This document shows positions 16,293 through 25,161 of a DNA stretch of 64,000 bases, piece by piece. Both the position numbers and the translations under genes were made by a program. Below the pieces are notes generated by a model. That model had not been told where the DNA came from, searched no databases, and saw only the letters and a program-made list of their open reading frames with translations. Source of the DNA: Persicirhabdus sediminis (GTDB taxonomy: Bacteria; Verrucomicrobiota; Verrucomicrobiia; Verrucomicrobiales; Akkermansiaceae). The first letter of the stretch is position 1. Every line of letters begins with the position of its first letter. The stretch covers positions 1-64,000 of the forward strand of contig NZ_JAENIM010000022.1 in the NCBI RefSeq assembly GCF_016595495.1, given 5' to 3'.

Positions 16293-16898
16293 CTAAAACT
16301 TCCGTCGGCCTTGCAGGGCGCGCGTTAGAGTGAGTTCGTCAGCGTGTTCTAACCCGCCACCAGCGGGTAGACCTTGAGCAATGCGTGAGACCGAACAATC
16401 TAGCGACTCAAGCATTTCAGCTAGATAATTAGAAGTGGCTTCCCCTTCCACATCAGCCCCCAGAGCTAATACCACCTCAACACCCGACATGCCCTTCACC
16501 CGGCGCAGTAATGCACGGATATTCAGGTCTTCTGGCATCACGCCATCTAGCGGAGATAACTTTCCTCCCAGGCAATGGTAGTAGCCATCAAAGGCACCAG
16601 AGCGCTCCATCGGCAATACGTCAGTAGCATTTTCCACCACGCATAAAAGCTGGCGGCTGCGGTTGTGGTCGCTACAAACTGGGCAGCCAGCTGAGGTCGT
16701 GAAAAATCCACAATCGCCACACAATGAGACTTCTTGTTTGGCGGCGACTAATGACTCAGCCAGCACCATTGGCTGCGCCTTTGGACTCTGCATTAGCCAC
16801 AGGGCAACACGCTCGGCGCTACGCGGACCAATGCCGGGCAGGCGCTTGAGCTCTTGAATCAAATCGATAACAGGTTGTGGATAGTTGATAGATGCCAT
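16293..16898 (-). CDS. recR: Recombination protein RecR
   Basis: RecR (201 residues) works with RecO/RecF to load RecA at gaps. The order is a helix-hairpin-helix (ELKRLPGIGPRSAERVALWL), a four-Cys zinc finger (LCGDCGFFTTSAGCPVCSD), and a Toprim domain (LPMERSGAFDGYYHCLGG, then VVLALGADVEGEATSNYLAE). The C-terminus ends in the conserved GGGLEHADELTLTRALQGRR. Length is standard. It is the last gene of a minus-strand run, 6 bp after the membrane-protein gene upstream. The usual partners dnaX and ybaB are absent. Confidence 0.95.
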   Translation of the reverse strand: MASINYPQPVIDLIQELKRLPGIGPRSAERVALWLMQSPKAQPMVLAESLVAAKQEVSLCGDCGFFTTSAGCPVCSDHNRSRQLLCVVENATDVLPMERSGAFDGYYHCLGGKLSPLDGVMPEDLNIRALLRRVKGMSGVEVVLALGADVEGEATSNYLAEMLESLDCSVSRIAQGLPAGGGLEHADELTLTRALQGRRKF

Positions 16899-16904
16899 AG
16901 TCAG

Positions 16905-17738
16905 CTAGAGCTTTGGTTTGTATTTATCTTCTGATTCATCAGCTGAAAGGTCGGATTCTAGCGAAGGATTAATTTCCGGCTGGCTCGGCTTGTTAGCTGG
17001 CGCAACTGGCTCATCTACCACTGCTGCTAGCTCGGCTGGCTCGCGCGCTTCCTCGGCTGATTGATCAGCCAATTCGATCTGGCTATGAACCTCCAAATCA
17101 TCTGTGTGGTTGATCACCTCAAGGCGACCGTCACCACTAACAACAATATCATCTTCAGCGGCCACCTCGTCTGATTTAGCTGGCGCCTCTTTAGCTTGAT
17201 AGATTTGCTCCACTGCTGCAGCTGGCTTCTTTTTCTCTACACTCTGCATCAGCTCAACGATTTTTTCTTCGTCGGCATCGCGCGGTTGGTGAGTTTTCAG
17301 ATAACGAATCTCACACGGCATGATGTGGTACATGGTGTACATTTTAGAACAAAACCATGACCAAAGAACTGCGGTTAGCGTGAGAAATGGCGAATACAAA
17401 ATCCCCCACAATGCAAAAACTGGCACCATCGTGCCAATGAGAATGATCAATGTAATGCCCAACAAAACGCGACGCCACGCTCTAGCGGAGTCGAGCACGG
17501 CATAGGACAAGCCCATGGCGAGCACACTAGCCACCATCATTTCCACACTAACTGGCAGACGTTGGAGATCGATCTGGCCTAATGGCCCAGTCGCAAAAAC
17601 CTCATCCAGCTGGCTATTTAGACGGCCAAATAATCCGAGCAAGTGTAAGCCACTTGCTAGAAGCATGCCGACCAATCCGAATAAAAACCCAGGACCGGCA
17701 ATCTTTCCTGGAGGGTCTTGGCTATGGTGATGACTCAT
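16905..17738 (-). CDS. Three-helix membrane protein with long acidic C-terminal tail, unknown
   Basis: From the ATG at 17738 the product is 277 residues. The frame extends to 17804, but those residues look like untranslated sequence. There are three or four hydrophobic helices within the first 150 residues (GFLFGLVGMLLASGLHLLGL, VEMMVASVLAMGLSYAV, LLGITLIILIGTMVPVFAL, SPFLTLTAVLWSWF). A roughly 130-residue cytosolic tail rich in Glu, Asp and Ala (EEAREPAELAAVVDEPVAP) follows and is likely disordered. I recognise no family. It sits between the ClpX-like gene (78 bp upstream) and recR (6 bp downstream) and is probably cotranscribed with both. Confidence 0.72.
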   Translation of the reverse strand: MSHHHSQDPPGKIAGPGFLFGLVGMLLASGLHLLGLFGRLNSQLDEVFATGPLGQIDLQRLPVSVEMMVASVLAMGLSYAVLDSARAWRRVLLGITLIILIGTMVPVFALWGILYSPFLTLTAVLWSWFCSKMYTMYHIMPCEIRYLKTHQPRDADEEKIVELMQSVEKKKPAAAVEQIYQAKEAPAKSDEVAAEDDIVVSGDGRLEVINHTDDLEVHSQIELADQSAEEAREPAELAAVVDEPVAPANKPSQPEINPSLESDLSADESEDKYKPKL

Positions 17739-17816
17739 AATTTGATCTGCTGTAAGAGACGAGCGAGGCGAACTATAGAAATTCGCCAGCCCGACACAAG
17801 CCACGTTTTTGCATTT

Positions 17817-19436
17817 CTATTCAGCCTCACTAGCTGGTTCGCTAGTTTGCGTGCGACCGTATGACTCAACCACTAATTTACTCAGATAGCCATCGGCATC
17901 TCTGATGGCCTGAGCGCCGATCTCGAAGTGTTTTTGCGTGGTATTTTTCTGAATCAACTTCAGCCCGTATTGGTAGTCTTTGAATAAATCCTCACAGATC
18001 TGTAGCGGGCTGCGCGCTTGCTCGTTAGACAATACAGCCAGCTCAGTGAGAGAGGCTTCTGTGAAGTCTAATGTCACACCATATTTCTGGGAAAATTCAC
18101 GCGCGTAGATTTCCACCTCATCGCGGATTTTCTCTACATCAACACACTTACCTAACTCACGATATCTTTCTAGCACCTCAGCTGGAGAATCAATCAACTC
18201 GCGGTCGATCACCAGCTCGCTAACAGCGGTGCCGGGTAACTCGAATTTAAATGGACGGAGAATTCTCTCGCCCACCGTCATCAGCGCACGCGCGCCAGTA
18301 TTTTCGCCTTCAGCCAGCTCAGCCATTTTTGCAATCGCCGAGTCGGCAAAGTTGGCGCGGATTCCGTAGGCTTCAAACTCACGCTCGTACTGACGCAGCA
18401 AGCTACCTTCGGAGTTTTTCATGATGTTAACAAAATCTTTAGCCTCAAGGTTTTCACAGAGAACGCGCACTGGAAGTCTGCCAATAAACTCAGCTTCAAA
18501 GCCATAATCGATGAAATCTTGGGTGCTGACATGATTGAAAACTTCTTCATCTATCAGCTGTTGTTGGTGATTAGCACCAAAACCAATTTGTCCGCTGCGC
18601 AGCCGTTGCTGCACGACTTTTTCCAAACCAGAAAATGCCCCGCTAACAATAAAGAGAATGTGGCGAGTATTGATGTTGTCTTTCTGTTTGGCCTTGCCGC
18701 TCTGCATATCCATCATCGCCATCATCTGACCTTTCATGTCGTTAGGCGCGCGGGCTGGCACTTCAGTTTCCTCCATCAGCTTGAGTAATGTGGTCTGCAC
18801 ACCACGACCGCTAACATCTCGGCCCATGGATGATTTGCCAGCTAGTTTGTCGATTTCATCGATGTAAATGATGCCGTACTCAGCCAGCTCCACATTGCCA
18901 TCAGCGCGCTGAACGAGCTCCCTAACGAGGTCATCAACATCACCACCAACATAACCAGTTTCAGAAAATTTGGTGGCATCGGCTTTCACAAATGGTACGC
19001 CAATCAACTCGGCGATATGTTTGATCAGGTACGTTTTGCCGACACCTGTTGGGCCAACTACGATGACGTTTTGTTTCTGATATTCGTAGTTCTGCGTATC
19101 TTCACCTTGCTGCGAGAGCACGCGAAGTCGTTTGGCGTGGTTATAGTGATCGCAAACGGCTATCGATAATGCCTTTTTTGCTTCGTCTTGGCGGATCACA
19201 TAACGATCGAGATGAGCTTTGATGTCGCGAGGTTTGTAGCTGAAATCGAAGATGGAGTCAGCGGAATCAAACTCCATGGTCTCTGGCTCGTCATCGCTGG
19301 CCTGAACTTTCGATTCCCCTCCCATAGGAAAACTGGCAAAGGGAATAGGACCGGCTTCACCTAACTGACCAAATAAATCTTTAAGCGTTTTTTGTAGCTC
19401 TTCTTGTTCGCGCTTTTCCTTATCGTCATCGCTCAT
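17817..19436 (-). CDS. ClpX-like AAA+ unfoldase without zinc-binding domain
   Basis: The 539-residue protein aligns by motif with the ClpX ATPase core: Walker A GPTGVGKT (128-135), pore loop SETGYVGGDVDD (pore GYVG 161-164), Walker B IIYIDEID (189-196), the ClpP-contact loop QIGFGAN (IGF at 284-286), FIGRLPV and sensor-2 NTGARAL. It differs from ClpX in three ways. The N-terminal four-Cys zinc domain is replaced by an acidic segment. The region of the RKH substrate loop is a Met-rich stretch (MKGQMMAMMDMQ, 234-245). There is an extra C-terminal helical extension of about 100 residues. It presumably unfolds proteins, possibly for ClpP, with altered substrate choice. It lies 38 bp after gtrA. 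Confidence 0.87.
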   Translation of the reverse strand: MSDDDKEKREQEELQKTLKDLFGQLGEAGPIPFASFPMGGESKVQASDDEPETMEFDSADSIFDFSYKPRDIKAHLDRYVIRQDEAKKALSIAVCDHYNHAKRLRVLSQQGEDTQNYEYQKQNVIVVGPTGVGKTYLIKHIAELIGVPFVKADATKFSETGYVGGDVDDLVRELVQRADGNVELAEYGIIYIDEIDKLAGKSSMGRDVSGRGVQTTLLKLMEETEVPARAPNDMKGQMMAMMDMQSGKAKQKDNINTRHILFIVSGAFSGLEKVVQQRLRSGQIGFGANHQQQLIDEEVFNHVSTQDFIDYGFEAEFIGRLPVRVLCENLEAKDFVNIMKNSEGSLLRQYEREFEAYGIRANFADSAIAKMAELAEGENTGARALMTVGERILRPFKFELPGTAVSELVIDRELIDSPAEVLERYRELGKCVDVEKIRDEVEIYAREFSQKYGVTLDFTEASLTELAVLSNEQARSPLQICEDLFKDYQYGLKLIQKNTTQKHFEIGAQAIRDADGYLSKLVVESYGRTQTSEPASEAE

Positions 19437-19474
19437 ACGCGGCCACTATCGATCGTGGTCTAGCATTCTGCAAC

Positions 19475-19858
19475 TCAGATTTTTTTATGTTTAAACGCCC
19501 ACAATTTACTAAACACAAAGGTGAAGACCGCAACAAAGCCGAGCACTAAAACTAAGGCGACGCGGTAGTCTAGCGGGGTGAATTTTAGTAGCAGATAGAA
19601 ACTCAGCTGGTTGAGCGCCAGCCCGCTGAGCGAGACTGAGATAAACTTGGCCATCGACTTGCGTTTGCCGCCACCGTGGCCGCTGAAACTCCAACTATGG
19701 TGCCCCCAAAAACTCACCTGCACGGCAATGATGTAAGCTATGACGTTAGCCACGAGCTCTTTGATTGCCCATTGGTCAACGAGATACCAAACAACAGCTA
19801 GGTGGACCAAGGAGGCAGCTACACCAATGATGACAAAACGAATCAGCTGACGAGTCAT
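19475..19858 (-). CDS. gtrA: GtrA-family membrane protein
   Basis: This 127-residue protein has four hydrophobic helices and the GtrA/DPMS signature: IRFVIIGVAASLVHLAVVWY at the N-terminus and NVIAYIIAVQVSFWGHHSWS in the middle, closing with FVAVFTFVFSKLWAFKHKK. GtrA proteins are thought to move undecaprenyl-phosphate-linked sugars across the membrane. It lies 18 bp downstream of a GT39-type glycosyltransferase that would use such lipid-linked sugars, so the pair probably forms a glycan-decorating unit. Confidence 0.9.
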   Translation of the reverse strand: MTRQLIRFVIIGVAASLVHLAVVWYLVDQWAIKELVANVIAYIIAVQVSFWGHHSWSFSGHGGGKRKSMAKFISVSLSGLALNQLSFYLLLKFTPLDYRVALVLVLGFVAVFTFVFSKLWAFKHKKI

Positions 19859-19876
19859 AAGGTGGGAAGCCGAAGC

Positions 19877-21415
19877 TTATTTGATTTCGCGGAACAAGAG
19901 ATACTTTTTGTATTCTTTGACCTGCTCGAAGTGGCTCCAAAAATCTTCTGAGAAGAGGACGACTTCACTCTTTCTGATCGCAAACAGATCTTGTTGATCA
20001 TTTTCCAAAAGCTGCCCGATATCAGACTTGAGCATGAATTTTGGTTTTTTCACGGCATTTTCTAGCTGGAGGTGCTCGGCGTATGGGTCCTTATCCGTGA
20101 TACGCACAACCTCACCATCGCTGTAAAACTCCGCCGAATATTGACGTTTGCCATAATAATAAAGCGGCAGGCCCATTTCCTGAGCATCGAGAACTAGTTG
20201 TTTTTGAGAATTTTTACTGATCACCTGTGGGTAGAACGCAAAGATGATACAAGCGACCACCCAAATACCGGCGAAGCTAAGGACGATAGCGCTCATGACT
20301 TTTTGCATTGGCAAGGTCATGCGCGAGTCGCGACCGTAGCCAGCTAACCAAACTTCCAGTATCCACACCGCTGCAGCTGGCACCCCAGGCAGGACATATG
20401 AAGGAATCACATTGCGAGAAACGGTGAAGAAAAGCACTGGAGCGAGCGCCCACCAGGTGACGTAGCTCATCCAGCCACTTTTGGCATTATTCACACGGCG
20501 CAGGTGATCTTTGGTGCTATTGCGGCGGAAAATAATCGCCATCAGCGGCAGAAAACTCCAAGGCAGAAGCATCGCCAGCCAGAGCAGCCAGATCGTACCG
20601 ATTGGCTTTGAGTGAGCATTTCCATACATATCGCCCTCCCAGCCAGACACGGTGTAGCGCATGTAGTGCTCACCCACAAAAAAGTACTCTAAATACCCAG
20701 GCGTGGCCTTCTCAGCTAGATAATACCAAGGTGCTGCGATCAATAACATCAACAGCGTTCCTGAAATCCACGGGATGTTTTTCCATGTACGAATCCATTC
20801 ATTGCGAAACAACACCCAACCACCGATAGGGATGGCGGAAAGTACTATCGCTACAGGACCTTTTGCTAACAAACCTATCGCAAGACCAACAAAAAATAGA
20901 TAACCCCAAACTAACTGGCGGCGGTCGTTGTGCATGGCATTCCAGAATGCCACCATAGCCGCAGAGGTGCCTAACACCATCAATAGATCCGTCTGCACAA
21001 AGGCAGCAGAAGTGAAAAAGATCACGGTGGTAAATAGAATCGTCACTGCAACGGCGGCAAATTCACGACCTCGCGCTTGTTTGCACCAGCGGTAAATCAG
21101 CCACAGCAAAACCAGCGATACTAGCAATATGCCAATACGCGCAGAGAAATCACTCACACCAAAAACCTGCATGCCTGCCGCAGACGTCCACATCGACAAT
21201 GGAGGTTTAGCCCAGAATGGCACCGCGTAATCGTGCTGCGGCGTGAGCCAGTTGCCAGTTTCCACGATTTTGCGGGAAATTTCTGCGTAGCGAGACTCGG
21301 TACTATCAATCTGCGGCACCACAAACATCAAAACGATGCGCAGAACTAGCAAGCCAGTAAGCATTGCCCACAAACGTGATCTAAACCAGGGGCTAATAAA
21401 AAACTGCCTATCCAT
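19877..21415 (-). CDS. GT39/ArnT-like polyprenyl-phosphate-sugar glycosyltransferase
   Basis: The 512-residue integral membrane protein has about 11-12 hydrophobic helices and the PMT/ArnT signature: the acidic motif IDSTESRYAEISRKIV in the first periplasmic loop and DYAVPFWAKPPLSMW soon after. A soluble C-terminal domain of about 110 residues follows the last helix. Such enzymes transfer a sugar from a polyprenyl phosphate to lipid A, protein or another glycan on the periplasmic face; the acceptor here is unknown. A perfect Shine-Dalgarno sequence precedes the ATG, fixing the start. It is the first gene of the minus-strand run with gtrA 18 bp downstream. Confidence 0.88.
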   Translation of the reverse strand: MDRQFFISPWFRSRLWAMLTGLLVLRIVLMFVVPQIDSTESRYAEISRKIVETGNWLTPQHDYAVPFWAKPPLSMWTSAAGMQVFGVSDFSARIGILLVSLVLLWLIYRWCKQARGREFAAVAVTILFTTVIFFTSAAFVQTDLLMVLGTSAAMVAFWNAMHNDRRQLVWGYLFFVGLAIGLLAKGPVAIVLSAIPIGGWVLFRNEWIRTWKNIPWISGTLLMLLIAAPWYYLAEKATPGYLEYFFVGEHYMRYTVSGWEGDMYGNAHSKPIGTIWLLWLAMLLPWSFLPLMAIIFRRNSTKDHLRRVNNAKSGWMSYVTWWALAPVLFFTVSRNVIPSYVLPGVPAAAVWILEVWLAGYGRDSRMTLPMQKVMSAIVLSFAGIWVVACIIFAFYPQVISKNSQKQLVLDAQEMGLPLYYYGKRQYSAEFYSDGEVVRITDKDPYAEHLQLENAVKKPKFMLKSDIGQLLENDQQDLFAIRKSEVVLFSEDFWSHFEQVKEYKKYLLFREIK

Positions 21416-21420
21416 ATATC

Positions 21421-21426
21421 TCCTCC
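21421..21426 (-). promoter_or_regulatory. Strong Shine-Dalgarno sequence of the GT39 gene
   Basis: GGAGGA (plus-strand TCCTCC) lies five bases upstream of the ATG at 21415. It is one of very few clear ribosome-binding sites in the window and settles the start. Confidence 0.85.
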
Positions 21427-21688
21427 ATTAATCAACCAAGCACGCTAAAACATTCACGCGACAAGGCACCCAACTGATGAAGTCGTATCCAGCACAACGA
21501 ACGATGACAAGAATGAATTCAAAAAGTCCACATCATCATTTTAAACTGTTTAGTCGAGCATGCCGCGAGTTCATGAACTTTTTACTTCCCATATCAAGAT
21601 TTCGAGACATTTAATAGCTTCAGATTTATGAAGAGGATGCCACTAGCAGCCACTTCTTCATCACACATTCTAGTGAGGGAATACATAT

Positions 21689-23932
21689 ATGAGCGAGGAA
21701 CGTTACGAAATTCGTGAGAAAATCGGCCAAGGGGGCGTAGGGGCCGTGTACCATGCCTACGATACTCAACTTAACCGTGAGGTCGCTATCAAGCGAGTCC
21801 TTGCAGAAGGTGGTTTTGAGGATCAAGAGGGAGCTACAAGACAGTTAATTAAAGAAGCTGCAGCTCTTTCAGCAGTACAACACCCACACATCGTAACCGT
21901 TTACGATACTGGTATTGATGATGATGGCCCATACGTAGTTATGGAGCTCATCAACGGCCTGACTCTCGATGAGATGGTAGAACGTGGCACCCTCACATGG
22001 GCTGACTTCAAGGAAATTGCTCTGCAATCCCAAGAAGCACTCATCGCCGCACAAGACCTCAACCTTCTCCACCGTGACCTCAAACCTACAAACATCATGG
22101 TTTGTTGGTTGGCTTCAGGTAAGTTCCAAGTCAAACTCGTTGACTTTGGTCTCGCCAAATTCTCCGCACAACCATCACTGCAAACCATCGACCATGGTGA
22201 CGCCGTTTTTGGATCTATCTTTTTCATGGCACCTGAGCAGTTCGAGCGCACACCGCTCGACAAGTACACCGACATGTACGCCATGGGTTGCCTCTACTAC
22301 TACTCACTCACCGGCGTTTACCCATTCAGTGGTGAAACCGCCCCTGAAGTGATGGCTAGCCACTTGCAAAACCGTGTGCAGCCACTGCAAGAACTTCGCC
22401 CAGATATTCCTGCTTGGGCATGTGAATGGGTCATGTGGCACCTCGCACGTGACATTCACGCGCGTCCACAATCAGCTCGTGAAGCTCTGGAGAAATTTCT
22501 TGTTGAAGACAAAAACAATTCTCTCACTCAGTCAGTCGACACCCAAACAGCTGGCATTAACCCAGCTACTGGATTGATCACTCCAGCAGGTTCACAAACT
22601 GGCGCCGTTAAGCTCAATACCAATACAGCTTCCGTAACCGCTCAATCATCGCTAACGCCTCCTGGCGCCTCAGCAGCTACATCCCCTCACAGCAAAGCAG
22701 CGACTCAGCCAATGCAGCCAGCCATTCCAGCTGGACCAAAATTCACTCCAGCGAGCGCGCCAGAAGCGATTGCAGATACCGGTGACGACGATGAAGTAGA
22801 AATCGCCTTCCCTGTTCAGCAGAAGAAACCAATTTCAGCCGCAGCCAAATGGGCACTGATTGGCACCTTGAGTCTGCTCGCCGTGATCCTCAGCATCCTG
22901 CTCGTACATTTCAAAAAGCAGTCTAATGAGAATAAGCAATTCAACAAAATCATGCAGGCCGTATCCTCGCCTGCGGTGACCGAAATCGAACTCGAAGAGA
23001 GCGACGTTAACATCCTGCTCAAGACAATTGCCTCACAAGATGCTAACTCTGACCGCAACGCTATCCTCAAGTCGCTTTACCTAGCTAAGCCAGCTAACAA
23101 TAGCTTCAATGTGGATATAATGATTTCTAACTTCGCTACATCAGCCATCATGCCAGATGGAACACGTACTGAGCTCTTCCGCGCAGTACTTGGTGGACGC
23201 GCTAATGAAGACATCATTGGGCCAATGCTCCAGTACGCTAAGGACGCAGATCCAGATAGAGAGCCTGCTGCCGCTGCCGTTGGTGCAGCTCAGCGCGCTG
23301 CTGTGCAAAACGAGGCTACTGTGTACTTCTCAGATTTCCTCAACCTCATCAACAATAGCGAGAGCTCAGCGATTCGCAGCACTGCTGAGAGCGCTTGTGC
23401 GGCACTACTTAAGCTCAGCAACAATCGCGAGCTGAGCACCTACCGCAACCAAATCAAAGCGTCCTATCAAAACGCTCTATCACAAGACGTGAAACTAACT
23501 GCACTGCGCCTACTCGGCACAGCTGGCGGCAAGGCTTCAGCTGACCTGCTCAGCGACCTGATTGCAGATGGTACAGATACTGACAAGATGGCGGCTATTG
23601 TGGCCCTCGAGCAGTGGAACGACGACAGCCAGTTCATGACGCTCATCGACACCGTCGAAAACAGCTCTAACCCACGCCTACGCAAACAGGCATTTGACTC
23701 CTCACTCAAATTCCTCAGATCTACTTTTGAGCGACGCAAGGATTTTGAAAACCAGGACATGTGGCAAAACCTAGCTGACACAGCACAAACTCCTGAAGAA
23801 AAGATGGCTATCATCCGTGCGTTAGCATCACAGAGACCAAAATGGGGACTGCCAATCATTCGTCCATTTACCACAGACAGAAACGATAAAGTCTCTGATT
23901 ACGCCGAGCGTGCAGTTGAAAGATTCAACTAG
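21689..23932 (+). CDS. Membrane-anchored Hanks-type Ser/Thr protein kinase with helical-repeat sensor domain
   Basis: Residues 7-270 form a complete PknB-like kinase: glycine loop GQGGVGAVY, ATP lysine Lys35 (VAIKRV), alpha-C Glu56, catalytic Asp130 in HRDLKPTN, Mg-binding Asp152 in DFGLAK, and MAPEQFER for the APE motif. All catalytic residues are present, so it should be active. A Pro/Ala/Thr-rich linker (280-385) leads to one membrane helix at 387-408. The periplasmic part (about 430-747) is alpha-helical with HEAT-like repeats (ALRLLGTAGGKASADLLSDL, MAAIVALEQWNDDSQ). GAGGG lies near the start as a ribosome-binding site. The TIGR04073-like gene follows 78 bp later, and the pair may be functionally linked. 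Confidence 0.92.
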   Translation: MSEERYEIREKIGQGGVGAVYHAYDTQLNREVAIKRVLAEGGFEDQEGATRQLIKEAAALSAVQHPHIVTVYDTGIDDDGPYVVMELINGLTLDEMVERGTLTWADFKEIALQSQEALIAAQDLNLLHRDLKPTNIMVCWLASGKFQVKLVDFGLAKFSAQPSLQTIDHGDAVFGSIFFMAPEQFERTPLDKYTDMYAMGCLYYYSLTGVYPFSGETAPEVMASHLQNRVQPLQELRPDIPAWACEWVMWHLARDIHARPQSAREALEKFLVEDKNNSLTQSVDTQTAGINPATGLITPAGSQTGAVKLNTNTASVTAQSSLTPPGASAATSPHSKAATQPMQPAIPAGPKFTPASAPEAIADTGDDDEVEIAFPVQQKKPISAAAKWALIGTLSLLAVILSILLVHFKKQSNENKQFNKIMQAVSSPAVTEIELEESDVNILLKTIASQDANSDRNAILKSLYLAKPANNSFNVDIMISNFATSAIMPDGTRTELFRAVLGGRANEDIIGPMLQYAKDADPDREPAAAAVGAAQRAAVQNEATVYFSDFLNLINNSESSAIRSTAESACAALLKLSNNRELSTYRNQIKASYQNALSQDVKLTALRLLGTAGGKASADLLSDLIADGTDTDKMAAIVALEQWNDDSQFMTLIDTVENSSNPRLRKQAFDSSLKFLRSTFERRKDFENQDMWQNLADTAQTPEEKMAIIRALASQRPKWGLPIIRPFTTDRNDKVSDYAERAVERFN

Positions 23933-24010
23933 GTAAACACATCATTGATAAAAAATAATTCACTTTTACCATTGCCATACTACCAGCTTAACATTCAATA
24001 TCTAAACACG

Positions 24011-24439
24011 ATGAAAAAAGCACTAACTATTGCAGCGGCTCTCCTCGTAACCGTAACTGGAGTCATGGGTGACATCCAGGCGCCTCCAGGATCTACATAC
24101 ACACCAACTCGCAAACTTGGTCGTGCATTCGGTAATATCTTCTTTGGTATTGCTGAAATCCCAGAGCAGGTTGTCCGCAAGACTGACAGCTACGGTCGTA
24201 AAGCAGGTTATTCATACGGACTAGCAGACGGCACAGGCCGCATGTTTAAGCGTATGGGCTACGGCTTCTACGAACTCTTCACATTCTACTGCCCAACATA
24301 CCATGGCACATTCAAGCCACCGTATCAGCGCTGTGGAGAAGACGGACGTATCGAGATGAACCCACATGATGGACTCTCTGAGTTCCCACCAACTTTGGGT
24401 GCAGAACAATATTATCACGTTCGTACCACAAGCTACTAA
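24011..24439 (+). CDS. Exosortase-system-associated TIGR04073-like secreted protein
   Basis: From the ATG at 24011 the protein is 142 residues with a signal peptide ending near TGVMG. The frame extends to 23945, but that version buries the signal. The body has the TIGR04073 pattern: TRKLGRAFGNIFFGIAEIPE, then AGYSYGLADGTGRMFKRMGY and GFYELFTFYCPTYHGTFKPP. This family is restricted to genomes carrying exosortase/PEP-CTERM systems and its role is unknown. That agrees with the PEP-CTERM protease at 5165. It follows the kinase gene by 78 bp and is closed by a strong terminator. Confidence 0.82.
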   Translation: MKKALTIAAALLVTVTGVMGDIQAPPGSTYTPTRKLGRAFGNIFFGIAEIPEQVVRKTDSYGRKAGYSYGLADGTGRMFKRMGYGFYELFTFYCPTYHGTFKPPYQRCGEDGRIEMNPHDGLSEFPPTLGAEQYYHVRTTSY

Positions 24440-24461
24440 GCTTGAATACGCAACGATTTTT

Positions 24462-24494
24462 AAAACCCGATGTCGCTTAGACATCGGGTTTTTT
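24462..24494 (+). terminator. Intrinsic terminator of the kinase / TIGR04073 unit
   Basis: A 13-bp perfect stem, AAAACCCGATGTC at 24462-24474 with its complement at 24480-24492, has a 5-nt loop and ends in six T. Confidence 0.95.
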
Positions 24495-24569
24495 CGTATT
24501 GCATCATAAGCGTTTCATAGCAACTGTACTGGCGTTACTCTCTCACTAACTATACCTTGACCACGGAAT

Positions 24570-25151
24570 ATGAAGCGCAAGTACCTACGGCTCGTTAGAA
24601 GAGCTTACCGACACCTGCGACACCCTCACATTCGCAGGAGACCGTGGCTCAACGCACTTATCAGTCCGGTGTTCGATCGACAACTCTGGACACCCTGCCG
24701 CAACACCGTAGCTAGTGGTCTTTCTATCGGCCTGTTCTGCGCGATGATGCCGCTGCCCTTTCAAATGATCATTGCGGCTCTCGCTTGTCTGCGAGCCAAA
24801 GCTAACATCCCTATCGCTCTAGCAGCATGTTGGGTTAGCAATCCATTTACCCAAATCCCCATCTGGGTTAGCCAGGCAAAACTCGGTCAGTGGCTTCTAG
24901 AAAATACATCTATCAAGCTCCCCTTCGAAGAGTTTGTCATGCACGAAGTTTATTGGATGGGCATGCACATTCACCCCGGCAGTTTTATCCTAGGCTTCTT
25001 CATGATGGGCATATTTGCGAGTCTGCTAGCCTACCCTATCGTCTACGGCATCTACGCGCTGTTACCTCACCTGCACCACAGCAAACCAATCAAACAAAAC
25101 CGTGGCTACTGTGCGCGCAGAGATAAAAAAGATTCCAGCAAGAAGGACTGA
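24570..25151 (+). CDS. DUF2062 membrane protein
   Basis: The 193-residue protein has a very basic N-terminus (KRKYLRLVRRAYRHLRHPHI) and then the DUF2062 core: SGLSIGLFCAMMPLPFQMII and CWVSNPFTQIPIWVSQAKLG, with three or four membrane helices and a basic tail. DUF2062 proteins are inner-membrane proteins of unknown function, sometimes fused to glycosyltransferases. Length is typical. It converges on lspA with a 10-bp gap and no terminator between. Confidence 0.88.
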   Translation: MKRKYLRLVRRAYRHLRHPHIRRRPWLNALISPVFDRQLWTPCRNTVASGLSIGLFCAMMPLPFQMIIAALACLRAKANIPIALAACWVSNPFTQIPIWVSQAKLGQWLLENTSIKLPFEEFVMHEVYWMGMHIHPGSFILGFFMMGIFASLLAYPIVYGIYALLPHLHHSKPIKQNRGYCARRDKKDSSKKD

Positions 25152-25161
25152 ATGCCAGCGG

